This document shows positions 1 through 8,646 of a stretch of DNA of 64,000 bases, piece by piece (the first letter of the stretch is position 1; each line of letters opens with the position of its first letter). Under the pieces are notes generated by a model. That model ran no database searches. It was not told where the DNA came from and saw only the letters and a list, made by a program, of their open reading frames with translations. A program made the translations under genes and the position numbers. The DNA is taken from assembly GCF_025996515.1 (NCBI RefSeq), contig NZ_BLRH01000029.1, forward strand, positions 620,001-684,000. The letters run 5' to 3'. The DNA comes from Rhizohabitans arisaemae (GTDB lineage: Bacteria > Actinomycetota > Actinomycetes > Streptosporangiales > Streptosporangiaceae).

Positions 1-807
1 GAGGTCCCCCGGGGTCGGCGTGCCCAGCCCCAGCAGCAGTGTGCCGATGATCGCCCCCACGGGCATCATCCCGGCGAACAGCCCGGCCCGGTCCACGCCG
101 AGTAGGGGGAGCGCGGTGTACCAGAGGAAGAAGGCGCCCGCGCTCACCACCGTGCCGAGATAGATCAGGGAGAGGGCCTCGGCCATGCTCGGGATCCGGA
201 ACGCCCCCGTGCCGTCGAAGGCCAAGCCGACCACGATGAACATCGGGATCGAGGTCACCGTCGTGTAGGCGGAGATGCGTACCGCCCCGAGCTTGGGCAG
301 GAGCGGGATGGCCAGCAGGGAGAAGCACACCTCGCAGGCGAGCGCGCCGAGGGAGTAGAGCAGGCCGGGGAGGTTCCCGCTGCCGAGACCGGTGCTGAGC
401 GTGGCGCCCGCCACGACGATCGAGGCGGCGGTGACCACGCGGACGGAGGGCCGGCGTCCGGCGGCGAGCGGTCCGGCGATGGCCAGGATCAGCGGGACCG
501 AGCCCACGATCGTGCCGAGCAGGGTCGGGCTGGAGTGCCGGGCCGCCTCGATGACGAAGACGTTGAACAGGACGAGCCCGGTGGCCGAGAGCGCCAGCAG
601 GTACAGCGTCTCGCGCCGCGTCAGCCGTACCCAGCCCAGGCCCATGGCTCCGGCGATGCCGATCAGCAGCACGGCGGCGAGGGTGTACCGCAGCGCCTGG
701 CCGCCATAGATCGGATAAGTGCCGACCAAGGCGGACACGGCGGCGAGCGTGCCCACGAGAAACATGGCGGAGGTGGCGCAGAGCGCGCCTCTCACTGTTC
801 TGGTCAT
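1..807 (-). CDS. EamA/DMT-family transporter, 3' end missing (runs off left edge)
   Basis: Inner-membrane drug/metabolite-type exporter; the substrate cannot be read from sequence. 269 residues are visible from an ATG at 807, close to a full two-repeat EamA protein (about 290-310), so only the C-terminus is missing. The reading begins MTRTVRGALCATSAMFLVGT and is a succession of hydrophobic helices in two homologous halves (about residues 8-135 and 145-269), with the short Gly/Pro-rich turns usual in the family. There is no Shine-Dalgarno; a TAGATT hexamer lies 7 nt before the ATG, so the transcript is probably leaderless. Three TGGTCCA palindromes lie just upstream and suggest control by a local repressor or activator. 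Identification as EamA is by recognition of the fold pattern, not by a search. Confidence 0.8.
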   Translation of the reverse strand, partial: MTRTVRGALCATSAMFLVGTLAAVSALVGTYPIYGGQALRYTLAAVLLIGIAGAMGLGWVRLTRRETLYLLALSATGLVLFNVFVIEAARHSSPTLLGTIVGSVPLILAIAGPLAAGRRPSVRVVTAASIVVAGATLSTGLGSGNLPGLLYSLGALACEVCFSLLAIPLLPKLGAVRISAYTTVTSIPMFIVVGLAFDGTGAFRIPSMAEALSLIYLGTVVSAGAFFLWYTALPLLGVDRAGLFAGMMPVGAIIGTLLLGLGTPTPGDL

Positions 808-814
808 GAGGAAG

Positions 815-820
815 AATCTA
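815..820 (-). promoter_or_regulatory. -10 box of the EamA gene
   Basis: TAGATT on the minus strand, ending 7 nt before the ATG at 807. It overlaps no coding sequence and sits about 9 bp from the first TGGTCCA repeat. Confidence 0.5.
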
Positions 821-827
821 GATAGCT

Positions 828-873
828 ATTGGTCCAAAGTATTGGTCCAATGCATGGCAAATCTAGTGGTCCA
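828..873. promoter_or_regulatory. Triple TGGTCCA operator-like repeat
   Basis: TGGTCCA occurs at 830-836, 843-849 and 867-873. The second copy sits inside a perfect palindrome, ATTGG-T-CCAAT (841-851). The first two are 13 bp apart and the third 24 bp further on, so they roughly share a helical face. They cover the -35 region of the minus-strand EamA gene. Clustered operators next to EamA genes are often used by GntR/MocR or MarR-type regulators, but the regulator itself is not in this window. Confidence 0.55.
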
Positions 874-894
874 TTCCTGAGTCGCCGATCCGGA

Positions 895-944
895 TGATCA
901 CTGTGTCGTGTGCACGTCGGCGGGTGCGTCCAGCGCGACGATCA
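895..944. repeat. 50-bp imperfect palindrome, copy A
   Basis: Begins TGATCACTGTG and ends CGCGACGATCA; internal segments GTGTGCAC and GGTGCGTCCAGC. It aligns without gaps to the copies at 37786-37835 and 37879-37928, all exactly 50 bp between the outer TGATC and GATCA. A transcript would fold into a long imperfect hairpin. It lies between the EamA and DUF1707 genes. Confidence 0.65.
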
Positions 945-1055
945 CGGGAATGCGGGGGCGATTGGGCCTCTTTGTCGAAAATGAGTTAGATTCGCGTCGC
1001 GGTGAGGTTTGGCCGTCTTTGGGTCAACGGCGGCCGTGGCCGATCCGTCCGCTCG

Positions 1056-1104
1056 TGATCACCGTGTCTTCCGTGTTCTGGCACTGGGGAGGACGCGGTG
1101 ATCA
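1056..1104. repeat. 49-bp imperfect palindrome, diverged copy B
   Basis: Outer arms TGATCACCG and CGGTGATCA are perfect inverted repeats, and GTGTC/GGACGC continue the similarity inward. The centre differs from copies A, C and D, so membership in the same family is less sure. It is 112 bp after copy A, repeating the paired arrangement seen near 37.8 kb. Confidence 0.45.
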
Positions 1105-1211
1105 CGGCGGGCTTCGGCCGCGCACGACCGGAGGCGCCCTCGGCGGTTTTCGAGCGGACTCCCGGGGCCTCGCTCAGGGATTCGCCGGATGTCATCCACC
1201 CACGCGGGATA

Positions 1212-1217
1212 TATCGT
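1212..1217 (+). promoter_or_regulatory. -10 box for the DUF1707 gene
   Basis: TATCGT, followed by six bases and then the GTG at 1224. It places transcription start on or next to the start codon and is the reason for preferring 1224 over the upstream start at 1098. Confidence 0.45.
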
Positions 1218-1223
1218 CGAAGG

Positions 1224-1883
1224 GTGGACCAACGATCTCCGTCCCCCTGGGACCCGCGTCGGATCGCCGAGCAGGTCGGCTTGCCGGTGACCGCGCGGGG
1301 CGACGCGCCACGGCCCGAGGAGCTGCGCGCCTCCGACGCCGATCGGGAACGCGTCGTCGACGTGCTCCGCGAAGCCGCCGCGGACGGGCGGATCACCGCC
1401 GTCGAGCACGAGGAGCGGATCGAACGCGTCTACCGGGCCCGCACCCTGGGAGAGCTGGTCGTCGTCACCGCGGATCTGCTCGCCCCCGACGAGCAGCCGC
1501 TGCAAATGGACACCCGGCCGGTGTCGGTCTTCTTCCGCTCCGACGAGCGCAAGGGACGGTTCGTGGTCCCGCCCCGGTACCCGGTCACCGCCTTCTTCGG
1601 CAACGTCACGCTGGACCTGCGCGAGGCGCTCCTCCAGACGCACCACGTCAGCCTCAACCTGTCGGTGATCTGCGGCAAGGTCACGTTGATCGTGCCGCAG
1701 GGGGTGCGGATCGAGATGTCGGCCTCGGTCGTGGTGGGGGGGCGGAACAACAAGGTCCCGCCCCCGGCCGACCCGGGGGCGCCCACGATCGAGATCGACG
1801 GATTCGTGCTGCTGGGCGAGGTGACGGCGAAGTCGCCCAAGCCGCCTAAGGCACGGTGGTTCGGCCGGCGCAGACCGGCCTGA
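1224..1883 (+). CDS. DUF1707 domain protein with C-terminal cell-wall-stress-type domain
   Basis: The N-terminal part carries the DUF1707 signature LRASDADRERVVDVLREAA, followed by a helix rich in EERIERVYRARTLGEL. Actinobacteria use this short domain at the N-terminus of many membrane-associated or stress-response proteins, and its biochemical role is unknown. The C-terminal half (about residues 95-200) is beta-rich, with alternating polar/hydrophobic stretches such as VTAFFGNVTLDLREA, resembling the LiaF/YvqF-type antibiotic-response domain. No membrane segment is visible, so the protein is probably cytosolic or peripheral. The GTG at 1224 gives 219 residues; a start at 1098 would add 42 low-complexity residues. 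The gene stops 3 bp before the convergent glpX stop. Confidence 0.75.
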   Translation: MDQRSPSPWDPRRIAEQVGLPVTARGDAPRPEELRASDADRERVVDVLREAAADGRITAVEHEERIERVYRARTLGELVVVTADLLAPDEQPLQMDTRPVSVFFRSDERKGRFVVPPRYPVTAFFGNVTLDLREALLQTHHVSLNLSVICGKVTLIVPQGVRIEMSASVVVGGRNNKVPPPADPGAPTIEIDGFVLLGEVTAKSPKPPKARWFGRRRPA

Positions 1884-1886
1884 CCG

Positions 1887-2936
1887 TCACTGGGCGCTGT
1901 CGAAGTTGATCGCGCTGTAGGCGCGGAGCTTCCAGAGCTGGTGCTCGCTTTCGATCTTGCGGATGGTGCCGCTGCGCCCCCGCATCACCAGCGAGCCGGT
2001 CACCGCGCCGCCGCCGCGATACCGGACCCCGTGCATCAGCTCGCCGTCGGTGATCCCGGTCGCCGCGAAGAAGACGTCGTCGGAGCGGACCAGGTCGTCG
2101 GTGAGCAGCACCCGGTCGAGGTCGTGTCCGGCCTCCACCGCCTTCCGGCGCTCCTCCTCGTCCCGCGGCCAGAGCCGGCCCTGGATCACCCCGCCCAGGC
2201 ACTTGATCGCGCAGGCCGCGATGATGCCCTCCGGGGTGCCGCCGATGCCGAGCAGCATGTCCACCCCGGTCCCGTCCCGGGCCGCCATGATCGCGCCGGC
2301 CACGTCGCCGTCGGTGATGAACTTGATCCGGGCGCCCGCCTCCCGGACCTCCTTGACGATCCGGTCGTGCCGCGGCCGGTCCAGGATCACCACGGTGACG
2401 TCGGAGGCGGAGCAGCCTTTGGCACGTGCCACAGCCGCGACGTTGTCGGCGACCGGGGCGTTGATGTCCACCGCGGAGGCGGCGTCGGGGCCGGTGACCA
2501 GCTTCTCCATGTAGAAAACCGCGGAGGGGTCGTACATCGAGCCCCGGGAGGAGACCGCGATGACCGAGATCGCGTTGGGCATGCCGAGCGCGGTGAGCCG
2601 GGTGCCGTCGATCGGGTCCACGGCGACGTCGCAGTCCGGCCCGTTGCCGTCCCCGACCTGCTCGCCGTTGTAGAGCATGGGGGCGTTGTCCTTCTCGCCC
2701 TCGCCGATCACCACCACACCGTTCATCGACACCGTGTTGATCAACTGGCGCATCGCGTTCACCGCGGCTCCGTCGGCGCCGTTCTTGTCGCCTCGCCCCA
2801 CCCAGCGGGCGGCGGCCATCGCCGCGGCCTCGGTGACCCGGGTGAGCTCAAGCGCGAGGTTGCGATCGGGGGCGTGTTCGCCGGCGGCGAGGGCGGCGGG
2901 CACCGCCGTCGTCGTCGTGGACGTGTGGTCGGACAT
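1887..2936 (-). CDS. glpX: Class II fructose-1,6-bisphosphatase GlpX
   Basis: Hydrolyses fructose 1,6-bisphosphate to fructose 6-phosphate, the committed gluconeogenic step, in the cytosol. The 349-residue protein shows the class II metal/phosphate motifs: [43 protein letters not shown], and [16 protein letters not shown] near residue 200. Length fits the family. The start at 2936 (MSDHTST...) has GAGGGG nine bases upstream; an in-frame ATG seven codons earlier lacks one. It is divergent from a TetR gene 75 bp away and next to a DUF4245 gene, a neighbourhood also known in mycobacteria. In many actinobacteria GlpX is the sole or main FBPase, so the gene is probably essential for growth on acids and lipids. 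Confidence 0.95.
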   Translation of the reverse strand: MSDHTSTTTTAVPAALAAGEHAPDRNLALELTRVTEAAAMAAARWVGRGDKNGADGAAVNAMRQLINTVSMNGVVVIGEGEKDNAPMLYNGEQVGDGNGPDCDVAVDPIDGTRLTALGMPNAISVIAVSSRGSMYDPSAVFYMEKLVTGPDAASAVDINAPVADNVAAVARAKGCSASDVTVVILDRPRHDRIVKEVREAGARIKFITDGDVAGAIMAARDGTGVDMLLGIGGTPEGIIAACAIKCLGGVIQGRLWPRDEEERRKAVEAGHDLDRVLLTDDLVRSDDVFFAATGITDGELMHGVRYRGGGAVTGSLVMRGRSGTIRKIESEHQLWKLRAYSAINFDSAQ

Positions 2937-2985
2937 GTTGATCAGCCCCTCTGTCATGTGCGGTTGTGGTCGGAGTGCTCAAAAC

Positions 2986-3004
2986 GACATCGGACGATAA
3001 TGTC
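2986..3004. promoter_or_regulatory. Inverted repeat over the TetR promoter
   Basis: GACAT (2986-2990) and ATGTC (3000-3004) flank nine bases and overlap the TAATGT -10 hexamer of the TetR gene. This position suits an autorepressor operator, which could also reach the divergent glpX promoter. The arms are short, so the call is tentative. Confidence 0.35.
2998..3003 (+). promoter_or_regulatory. -10 box of the TetR gene
   Basis: TAATGT followed by eight bases and ATG at 3012. An alternative ATG at 3000 lies inside this hexamer and is therefore a less likely start. Confidence 0.45.
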
Positions 3005-3011
3005 AGCCACC

Positions 3012-3623
3012 ATGAGGAGTGATACCCAGCAGCCCACGGTGGCCGACCCCCGGCCCCGGCACTCGGAGCGGGGTGCTGCGACGCGAGGCGCGATCCTGGC
3101 GGCGGCGCGGGAGATCTTTATCGCGAGCGGCTTCGCCGAGACGAGCGTCAACGAGGTGGTATCCCAGGCCAAAGCCAGTGTCGGCAGTCTTTATCATCAC
3201 TTCTCCGGAAAAGCCGATCTCTATCACACCCTCTACGAGGAATTTCAGCGCCGGCAGGTCCAGCGCACCCGGCAGGCCCTCCACGACGCCCGTGCCGAGG
3301 GCGAGACCGACCCGATGCGCCTGTTCATCGCGGGTGCCCGGGCCTACCTCGAAGGCTGCTTCGCGGAGCGCGACCTGTCCGCCCTCTTCCTCAGAGGCGA
3401 CGGCCCGCCCGGCTTCGAGCTGGTCATGCAGGATCGGCTCAGGCAGTGGGCCAAGCGTAACGCCGCCCTCTTCGACGACGACGAACCGGCCCTGGTGGTC
3501 GTCATCACCGGTGCACTCTCCTCCGTCGTCTCCGAGATCTCCCTCTCCGAGGACGAGGAGGCCTCCCGTCGCCTGGCCGAGGACGCCCTGGCCATAATCG
3601 CGGCCATCCGGCGGCCCGGGTAG
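3012..3623 (+). CDS. TetR/AcrR-family transcriptional regulator
   Basis: DNA-binding repressor-type protein of 203 residues. The N-terminal helix-turn-helix runs through AAREIFIASGFAETSVNEVV to VGSLYHHFSGKADLYHTLYE, matching the family pattern in which the recognition helix ends in YHHF. The remaining helical part is the ligand-binding/dimer domain and gives no clue to the inducer. The gene is divergent from glpX and ends 4 bp before a DUF4245 gene, so it probably shares a transcript with that gene and may control itself and glpX. This TetR is not part of the glpX-DUF4245 neighbourhood I know from mycobacteria and may be a lineage-specific addition. Confidence 0.88.
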   Translation: MRSDTQQPTVADPRPRHSERGAATRGAILAAAREIFIASGFAETSVNEVVSQAKASVGSLYHHFSGKADLYHTLYEEFQRRQVQRTRQALHDARAEGETDPMRLFIAGARAYLEGCFAERDLSALFLRGDGPPGFELVMQDRLRQWAKRNAALFDDDEPALVVVITGALSSVVSEISLSEDEEASRRLAEDALAIIAAIRRPG

Positions 3624-3627
3624 CCTC

Positions 3628-4326
3628 ATGTCCGTGCGCTTCGCCCAAGGTTTCTCCGGATACATCGTCGCCATGCTGGTCTGCCTGGCGGCGGTGGCGG
3701 TCTTTCTGGTGATCACGCCGCAGCGGGACACCCAGCACATCCCGAAGATCGACTACCAGCCGGCCGTCTGGGAACTCCGCCGCCAGGCGCCGTATCCCGT
3801 CCACGTGCCCGAGGGACTGCCCGCAGGCTGGATCCCCACCAGTTCCCGGGTGGAGACCACCGAGATCGAGACCAAGTCCGTGAAGGGTGTCGAGCACGAG
3901 ACCGAGACCGTCACGGTCGACACCATCACGACCGAGCCCGACCCCGCCGAGGGAAGCGAGACCGCGTCCCCTGACGCCGAGGCCGGCTCCGAAGACGGGG
4001 CGAAGGGCGAAGCGGTGACTTGGCGGCTCGGCTTCACCACCCCGCTCCTTGAGCACGCCATGCTCGCGCAGAGCAACGAGGACCCGACCGAGTTCGCCAA
4101 CCGGATGGCCAACAGCGACAAACCGGTCGGCACCCAGCAGGTCGGCTCAGTGACCTGGGAGCAGCGGTTCCGCGAGGACAAGAAGCAGCGCACCCTGATC
4201 CTCAAGCGACCCGGGGTCACCCTCGTCGTCACCGGCACCGCCGGCTGGGAGGAACTCGGCCGCCTCGCCGTCTCCCTCCGTGCCGAAACCCCCGTCACAC
4301 CCACCCCGGTCCCATCCGCGAGCTGA
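3628..4326 (+). CDS. DUF4245 family membrane-anchored protein
   Basis: Actinobacterial protein of unknown function. An N-terminal hydrophobic segment (about residues 8-30, YIVAMLVCLAAVAVFLVI) anchors it, followed by an extracytoplasmic domain with the family signature VPEGLPAGWIPTSSRVE and, near the C-terminus, LILKRPGVTLVVTGTAGWEE. An acidic low-complexity insertion (about residues 90-130, rich in Glu/Thr/Ser/Asp) splits the domain and is unusual. Its location beside glpX and xseB is conserved in actinobacteria. No clear ribosome binding site precedes the ATG, so translation may be coupled to the TetR gene that stops 4 bp upstream. The ATG at 3628 is the only plausible start before the anchor. 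Confidence 0.82.
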   Translation: MSVRFAQGFSGYIVAMLVCLAAVAVFLVITPQRDTQHIPKIDYQPAVWELRRQAPYPVHVPEGLPAGWIPTSSRVETTEIETKSVKGVEHETETVTVDTITTEPDPAEGSETASPDAEAGSEDGAKGEAVTWRLGFTTPLLEHAMLAQSNEDPTEFANRMANSDKPVGTQQVGSVTWEQRFREDKKQRTLILKRPGVTLVVTGTAGWEELGRLAVSLRAETPVTPTPVPSAS

Positions 4327-4545
4327 TCCCCGCACGGCCGCGCCGTCTCCGAGCAGGGGGCCGTCCCCGCACCGGGGTCGGAGCGCACGCTCGTTCTCAA
4401 ACGACCCGAGGCCACCCTCGTCATCACCGGCACCGCGAGCTGGGAGGAACCCGGGCTGCTCGCCGCCTCCCTTCGCCCTCAGACCCTGTCAAGCCCGTCA
4501 CCGCCCCAAGCGGCCGACCGTACGGGCCTGAGCCGTACGGCGTGA
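4327..4545 (+). pseudogene. Decayed tandem copy of the DUF4245 C-terminus
   Basis: Directly after the DUF4245 stop, and in the same frame, translation would continue to a TGA at 4543. Positions 4381-4482 read ERTLVLKRPEATLVITG followed by TASWEEPGLLAASLRPQ, against QRTLILKRPGVTLVVTG and TAGWEELGRLAVSLRAE in the intact gene. Similarity also continues into the Pro/Ser-rich tail. There is no start codon or ribosome binding site of its own. It is a partial tandem duplication of the 3' end of the gene, or an alternative tail read only by stop-codon readthrough. Confidence 0.75.
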
Positions 4546-4636
4546 GTGCTCACCGCCCGTGCCTGCGGCGGCAGCGCCGAGCCCGAGCTCGGCGGGTGTG
4601 GGAGAGGCTGGGCCGCCGGCCTGAGGCCGTACGGGG

Positions 4637-4864
4637 TCAGAAGGGGGCTTTGGCGCCGGGGGATGGTTCTTCGCGCTCGGCCATGGCGGCGGCGAGCTTG
4701 ACGCGGGCGCCTTGGAGCCATTCCTCGCACAGGGCGGCGAGTTTCTCGCCCCGTTCCCAGAGCTCCAGGGACTGCTCCAAGGTGAGCCCGCCCGCCTCCA
4801 GGCGGCGGACGACCTCGGTCAGCTCTTCGCGCGCCTTTTCGTAGGGGAGTTTCTCCTCGGCCAT
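4637..4864 (-). CDS. xseB: Exodeoxyribonuclease VII small subunit
   Basis: A 75-residue helical-hairpin protein that assembles in several copies on each large subunit to form exonuclease VII, which degrades single-stranded DNA to oligonucleotides. The family signature is clear: PYEKAREELTEVVRRLEAGG, LTLEQSLELWERGEKLAALC, then EEWLQGARVKLAAA. The gene starts 4 bp after the xseA stop and is co-transcribed with it. A TAGAGT hexamer six bases before the ATG, inside the end of xseA, could act as an extra leaderless promoter. Confidence 0.95.
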   Translation of the reverse strand: MAEEKLPYEKAREELTEVVRRLEAGGLTLEQSLELWERGEKLAALCEEWLQGARVKLAAAMAEREEPSPGAKAPF

Positions 4865-4868
4865 GACA

Positions 4869-6110
4869 TCACTCTAGAGGTTGCGGCGGACCTTCCGGCC
4901 GGTTCTCGTCGCCGGACTCGGCCCGGGCGCCGACCCTGCCGTCGGTGAAACGCAGGCTGAGCGCCTCGCCGGGCGCGACGTCGTGCGCAAGCCGTACGAC
5001 ATGTCCGGACTCGTTCTGCACGATGGCGTAGCCCCGTTCCAGCGTCGCCGCAGGGGAGAGCGTCACCAGCCGGGCGCGGGTGTGGCCCAGGCCGTCCTCG
5101 GCCCGGTCCAGTGCGCCTCGCAGGCTGCGGCGGGCGCGGTCGCGGAGCCCGGTCACCTGCTCGGCCCGGCGTTCGATCTCCCTGATCGGATCGGCGAGCG
5201 CGGGCCGGGTCCGTACCGCCGACAGCCATGCCCACTCGCGCTGCAGCCAGCCGCCGATGTGGCGCCGCCCCCGGTCGCGGAGCTGATGCACCAAGGCCAG
5301 CTGTTCCCCCACATCGGGCACCACGCGCTTGGCCGCGTCGGTCGGGGTGGAGGCGCGCAGGTCGGCGACGTAGTCCAGCAGCGGGTTGTCCTGCTCGTGG
5401 CCGATCGCGCTGACCAGCGGGGTCCGGCAGGCGCTCGCGGCCCGGACCAGCGCCTCGTCGGAGAAGGGCAGCAGGTCCTCCAGCGACCCACCGCCCCGGG
5501 TGATGACGATCACGTCCACCTCGGGGTCGGCGTCGAGCCGCTTCAGCGCGTCGATCACCTCGCCGACCGCATACGGGCCCTGGACGGCCACCGCCTCCAC
5601 CTGGAACCGCACCGCGGGCCAGCGGCGGCGGGCGTTCTCCACCACGTCGCGCTCGGCGGCTGAGTCACGGCCGCAGATCAGCCCGACGGTGCCCGGCAGG
5701 AAGGGCAGCCGCCGCTTGCGTTCGGGCTTGAACAGCCCTTCGGCGGCGAGCACCCCCTTCAGGCGTTCGAGCCTGGCGAGCAGCTCTCCGACGCCCACCG
5801 GCCGGATCTCCAGCGCGGTGAAGGCGAAGGTGCCCTTGTTGACCCAGAAGTCGGGTTTGACGTGCACGACGACGCGGGCGCCGTCGACCGGCCGGGGCAA
5901 CGTCGCCTCGTAGACCTGCCTGGGGCAGGTCACCCGGGCGGAGACGTTGGCCACGGGATCGCGCAGCGTCAGGAAGACCGTGCCGCCGCGGACGGCAAGC
6001 TCGGTGATCTGGCCCTCCACCCAGATCCGGCCGAGCTTGGCGATCCAGCCGCCGACCATCTGGAGCACGGTCCTGACCGGTACCGGCGCTTCGGGTGAGG
6101 ATTGCTGGGT
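4869..6110 (-). CDS. xseA: Exodeoxyribonuclease VII large subunit
   Basis: Catalytic subunit of exonuclease VII, acting on single-stranded DNA in repair and recombination. The N-terminal OB-fold (about residues 10-105, with [21 protein letters not shown]) binds DNA; the catalytic domain follows with [19 protein letters not shown], the Gly-rich stretch [20 protein letters not shown] and [20 protein letters not shown]; the C-terminal part is coiled. The length of 413 residues is normal. I chose the GTG at 6110 because AGGG lies eight bases upstream; another GTG at 6149 has no such site and would nearly touch the upstream stop. It forms an operon with xseB and probably with the gene ending at 6156. 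Confidence 0.95.
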   Translation of the reverse strand, partial: TQQSSPEAPVPVRTVLQMVGGWIAKLGRIWVEGQITELAVRGGTVFLTLRDPVANVSARVTCPRQVYEATLPRPVDGARVVVHVKPDFWVNKGTFAFTALEIRPVGVGELLARLERLKGVLAAEGLFKPERKRRLPFLPGTVGLICGRDSAAERDVVENARRRWPAVRFQVEAVAVQGPYAVGEVIDALKRLDADPEVDVIVITRGGGSLEDLLPFSDEALVRAASACRTPLVSAIGHEQDNPLLDYVADLRASTPTDAAKRVVPDVGEQLALVHQLRDRGRRHIGGWLQREWAWLSAVRTRPALADPIREIERRAEQVTGLRDRARRSLRGALDRAEDGLGHTRARLVTLSPAATLERGYAIVQNESGHVVRLAHDVAPGEALSLRFTDGRVGARAESGDENRPEGPPQPLE

Positions 6111-6155
6111 CACCCCGCCAACCCTATTGCCCGCGGGCGCCCGCGGCACCGCCGC

Positions 6156-6899
6156 TTAGTGTGACTTCAGCTTCGCCAGGCGCTTCTCGTACATCTGGAG
6201 CACGTCCGGGCGCGCCGCGTGCCCCTTCTCGTAGGTGATGAGCGCGGTCATCCGGGCCGCCGTGGTCCCCCGCAGCCGGGCGCGGAGCGAGTTCAAGGAG
6301 AGCTTGGCGTACCCCTCGAAGGGCTCGCCCGGGATCGCCTTGGACTCCACCACGGTCCCCTTGGCGGCCGCGGCGGGCTTCACGGGCTTGGCGGCCCTCG
6401 CCGGCTTGGCGGCCGGCCGGCCGGCGGCTCGGGGCTTGGCCGCTTTGGCCGCCTTGGCGGCGGCCGGGGCCTTGGAAGCGGCCGGGGCCTTGGCGGCGGG
6501 CTTGCGGCCCTTGGCCGCGGTGGTGGCCGTGGCCCTGGTCCGCTTGGGCTTCTCGGCCGCCTTGGCCGCGGTCTTCGCGCCGGCCCGGGGCCGGAACACG
6601 GCGGGCTCCTCACGCCGCCGCTCCGCGCCGTCGCTCGCCGGCCGGGGCGCGAAGATCATCGGCTCCCGGCGGGTGGACGGCCTCTCCTCGGCCTCCCGCT
6701 CCTCGGCGCCCAGGTCGCCGGTGAGCTGCTTGAGGGCGGTCCTGATCTGATCGCCCACGAGCAGGGCCTGACCCACGCCGCTGAGCGCGGTCTGGAAGAG
6801 GAACAGCGGAAGGTCTCTGGCCCGGTCCCGGAGTTCGGACGGGTCCTCCATCACCTCGCGCACCGTCTTGGTCACCGTGCTCACCAGGTCACGGATCAT
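6156..6899 (-). CDS. Lipid-droplet-associated-type protein with Lys/Ala-rich middle
   Basis: 247 residues. The N-terminus (MIRDLVSTVTKTVREVMEDP, then LPLFLFQTALSGVGQALL) is an amphipathic membrane- or lipid-binding helix. The middle (about residues 110-185) is a histone-H1-like run of AAKP, AAKA and RAAK units. The C-terminus (YAKLSLNSLRARLRGTTA, then ARPDVLQMYEKRLAKL) is a compact helical domain. Neighbour order and architecture match mycobacterial Rv1109c, annotated as lipid-droplet associated; the function is otherwise unproven. The start at 6899 has AAGGAG eight bases upstream. The basic middle could bind nucleic acid or polyphosphate. It is divergent from ispH. Confidence 0.72.
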   Translation of the reverse strand: MIRDLVSTVTKTVREVMEDPSELRDRARDLPLFLFQTALSGVGQALLVGDQIRTALKQLTGDLGAEEREAEERPSTRREPMIFAPRPASDGAERRREEPAVFRPRAGAKTAAKAAEKPKRTRATATTAAKGRKPAAKAPAASKAPAAAKAAKAAKPRAAGRPAAKPARAAKPVKPAAAAKGTVVESKAIPGEPFEGYAKLSLNSLRARLRGTTAARMTALITYEKGHAARPDVLQMYEKRLAKLKSH

Positions 6900-7048
6900 C
6901 GCGGTGGCTCCTTCTGGAGGAGTTTCGTGGTATTCATCACGTTTATTGCGGTGGCTGGTGGACCCCGCACTGGACACTGTGTCGGACATAGGATCACTCT
7001 GCCTCATAGCTGGCTCATCTCCCCGTCAGACTCCACGTGTACCCCGAA

Positions 7049-7054
7049 TACCAT
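7049..7054 (+). promoter_or_regulatory. -10 box of ispH
   Basis: TACCAT, then six bases, then the ATG at 7061. There is no purine-rich site before that ATG. Confidence 0.5.
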
Positions 7055-7060
7055 GGACTC

Positions 7061-8023
7061 ATGACCTCGATGAACCGGCGGCGTGTCCTGGTGGCCAAAC
7101 CACGCGGCTACTGTGCGGGGGTCGACCGCGCGGTACAGGCCGTGGAGAAGGCGCTTGAGCAGTACGGCGCGCCGATTTACGTCCGTAAGCAGATCGTGCA
7201 CAACACGCATGTCGTGCAGACCCTGGAAGAGCGTGGAGCGATCTTCGTCGAGGAAACCGAGCAGGTGCCGGAGGACGCCATCGTCGTCTTCTCCGCCCAC
7301 GGCGTGTCCCCCGCGGTGCACGTGGAGGCGGCCCAGCGGGGCCTGCGGACCATCGACGCCACCTGCCCTCTCGTCACCAAGGTGCACAACGAGGCCAAGC
7401 GTTTCGCCGCGCAGGACTACGACATCCTGCTGATCGGCCACGAAGGGCACGAGGAGGTCGAGGGCACCGCGGGTGAGGCGCCCGACCGCATCCACCTCGT
7501 GGACGGCCTCGCCGGTGTCAACCAGGTCCAGGTCAAGGACCCGGAGCGGGTCGCCTGGCTCTCCCAGACCACGCTCTCGGTGGACGAGACCAACGAGACC
7601 GTCGCCGCGCTCAAAGGACGGTTCCCCAACCTGCTCGACCCGCCGAGCGACGACATCTGCTACGCCACCCAGAACCGCCAGGTCGCGGTGAAGGAGATCG
7701 CCAAGCAGGCTCAGCTCGTCATCGTCGTCGGCTCGGACAACTCCTCCAACTCCGTCCGCCTGGTGGAGGTGGCCGTGGACGCCGGAGCGGACGCCGCCTA
7801 CCTGGTGGACAACGCGTCCTTCATCCAGGAGGCGTGGCTGGAGGGCGTGGACACGGTCGGGCTGACCAGCGGGGCGTCGGTCCCGGACGAGCTGGTCGCC
7901 GGGGTGCTGGCCAAACTCGCCGCACACGGCTTCGACGAGGTCGAAGAGGTTTCCTCCATCGAGGAGAACGTCCGGTTCGCCCTCCCGCACGAGCTTCGCC
8001 GCGACCTCAGGGCCGCCATCTAA
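7061..8023 (+). CDS. ispH: 4-hydroxy-3-methylbut-2-enyl diphosphate reductase IspH
   Basis: Last enzyme of the MEP isoprenoid pathway; it reduces HMBPP to isopentenyl and dimethylallyl diphosphate using a [4Fe-4S] cluster. All three cluster cysteines are visible: [24 protein letters not shown] and [12 protein letters not shown]. Substrate-binding motifs [34 protein letters not shown] and [17 protein letters not shown] are intact. The length of 320 residues is standard. The ATG at 7061 is preferred because a -10 hexamer ends six bases before it. The gene is convergent with a DUF6542 gene and the two stops overlap by 4 bp. Confidence 0.97.
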   Translation: MTSMNRRRVLVAKPRGYCAGVDRAVQAVEKALEQYGAPIYVRKQIVHNTHVVQTLEERGAIFVEETEQVPEDAIVVFSAHGVSPAVHVEAAQRGLRTIDATCPLVTKVHNEAKRFAAQDYDILLIGHEGHEEVEGTAGEAPDRIHLVDGLAGVNQVQVKDPERVAWLSQTTLSVDETNETVAALKGRFPNLLDPPSDDICYATQNRQVAVKEIAKQAQLVIVVGSDNSSNSVRLVEVAVDAGADAAYLVDNASFIQEAWLEGVDTVGLTSGASVPDELVAGVLAKLAAHGFDEVEEVSSIEENVRFALPHELRRDLRAAI

Positions 8024-8592
8024 CCGGTGCGGCTCTCCCGATCCTCACGGGTCATGCCGTAGGTGCGCGGCTCGTAGTACCCCTCGGGTTCCGGCGCGAA
8101 CTCGGGGGGTTTGGGGGCCTCGGGCTGCTCCCCGCCGCGCAGAGCCTCCCGGAGATCCCGGACGTTCCCCGCCAGGCCCCGGACCAGGGCGATCACCAGG
8201 ACCAGCGCCGACCCGCCGAACATCCACGGGGCGCCGCCCGACAGGGCGGTGAAAAGCCCGATTCCCAGCCCCTGCAGGAGTGACCCGCCCAGCGCCTTGA
8301 CGAACTCGGCGGCGAACGTGGCCAGGAAGAACATCAGCGGAGGGGTCACGACGAGGGAGAGCAGGTCGGCGGAGCGGACCAGGAAGGCGACGCCCAGGCA
8401 CACCGCGACGAAGCAGAGGCCGCCCAGGAACGGCACGGCGAAGGGCCCGGCCGTCAGCTGCCCGGCCAGGGTGACGGCCACGATGAGCAGGGTCGCCCCG
8501 CGGGCGGTGAGCCGGACGCCCGGCTCCCTCCCCGACCGGCCCGCGACCGGGGCCGTGGGCCCCGGCCGTACCGAAGACAGCTGATCGGTCAC
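8020..8592 (-). CDS. DUF6542 family membrane protein
   Basis: 190-residue integral membrane protein of unknown function. Four hydrophobic segments are visible between about residues 30 and 145 ([65 protein letters not shown]), followed by an acidic/proline-rich cytosolic tail with [18 protein letters not shown]. It matches the position of mycobacterial Rv1111c between ispH and ychF. The GTG start has GGAGGGGG about seven bases upstream. Confidence 0.72.
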   Translation of the reverse strand: MTDQLSSVRPGPTAPVAGRSGREPGVRLTARGATLLIVAVTLAGQLTAGPFAVPFLGGLCFVAVCLGVAFLVRSADLLSLVVTPPLMFFLATFAAEFVKALGGSLLQGLGIGLFTALSGGAPWMFGGSALVLVIALVRGLAGNVRDLREALRGGEQPEAPKPPEFAPEPEGYYEPRTYGMTREDRESRTG

Positions 8593-8646
8593 CGTCGTCC
8601 CCCTCCCGAGTATGCGGCGGGTCGGCGAAGACCCACACCAGGACGC

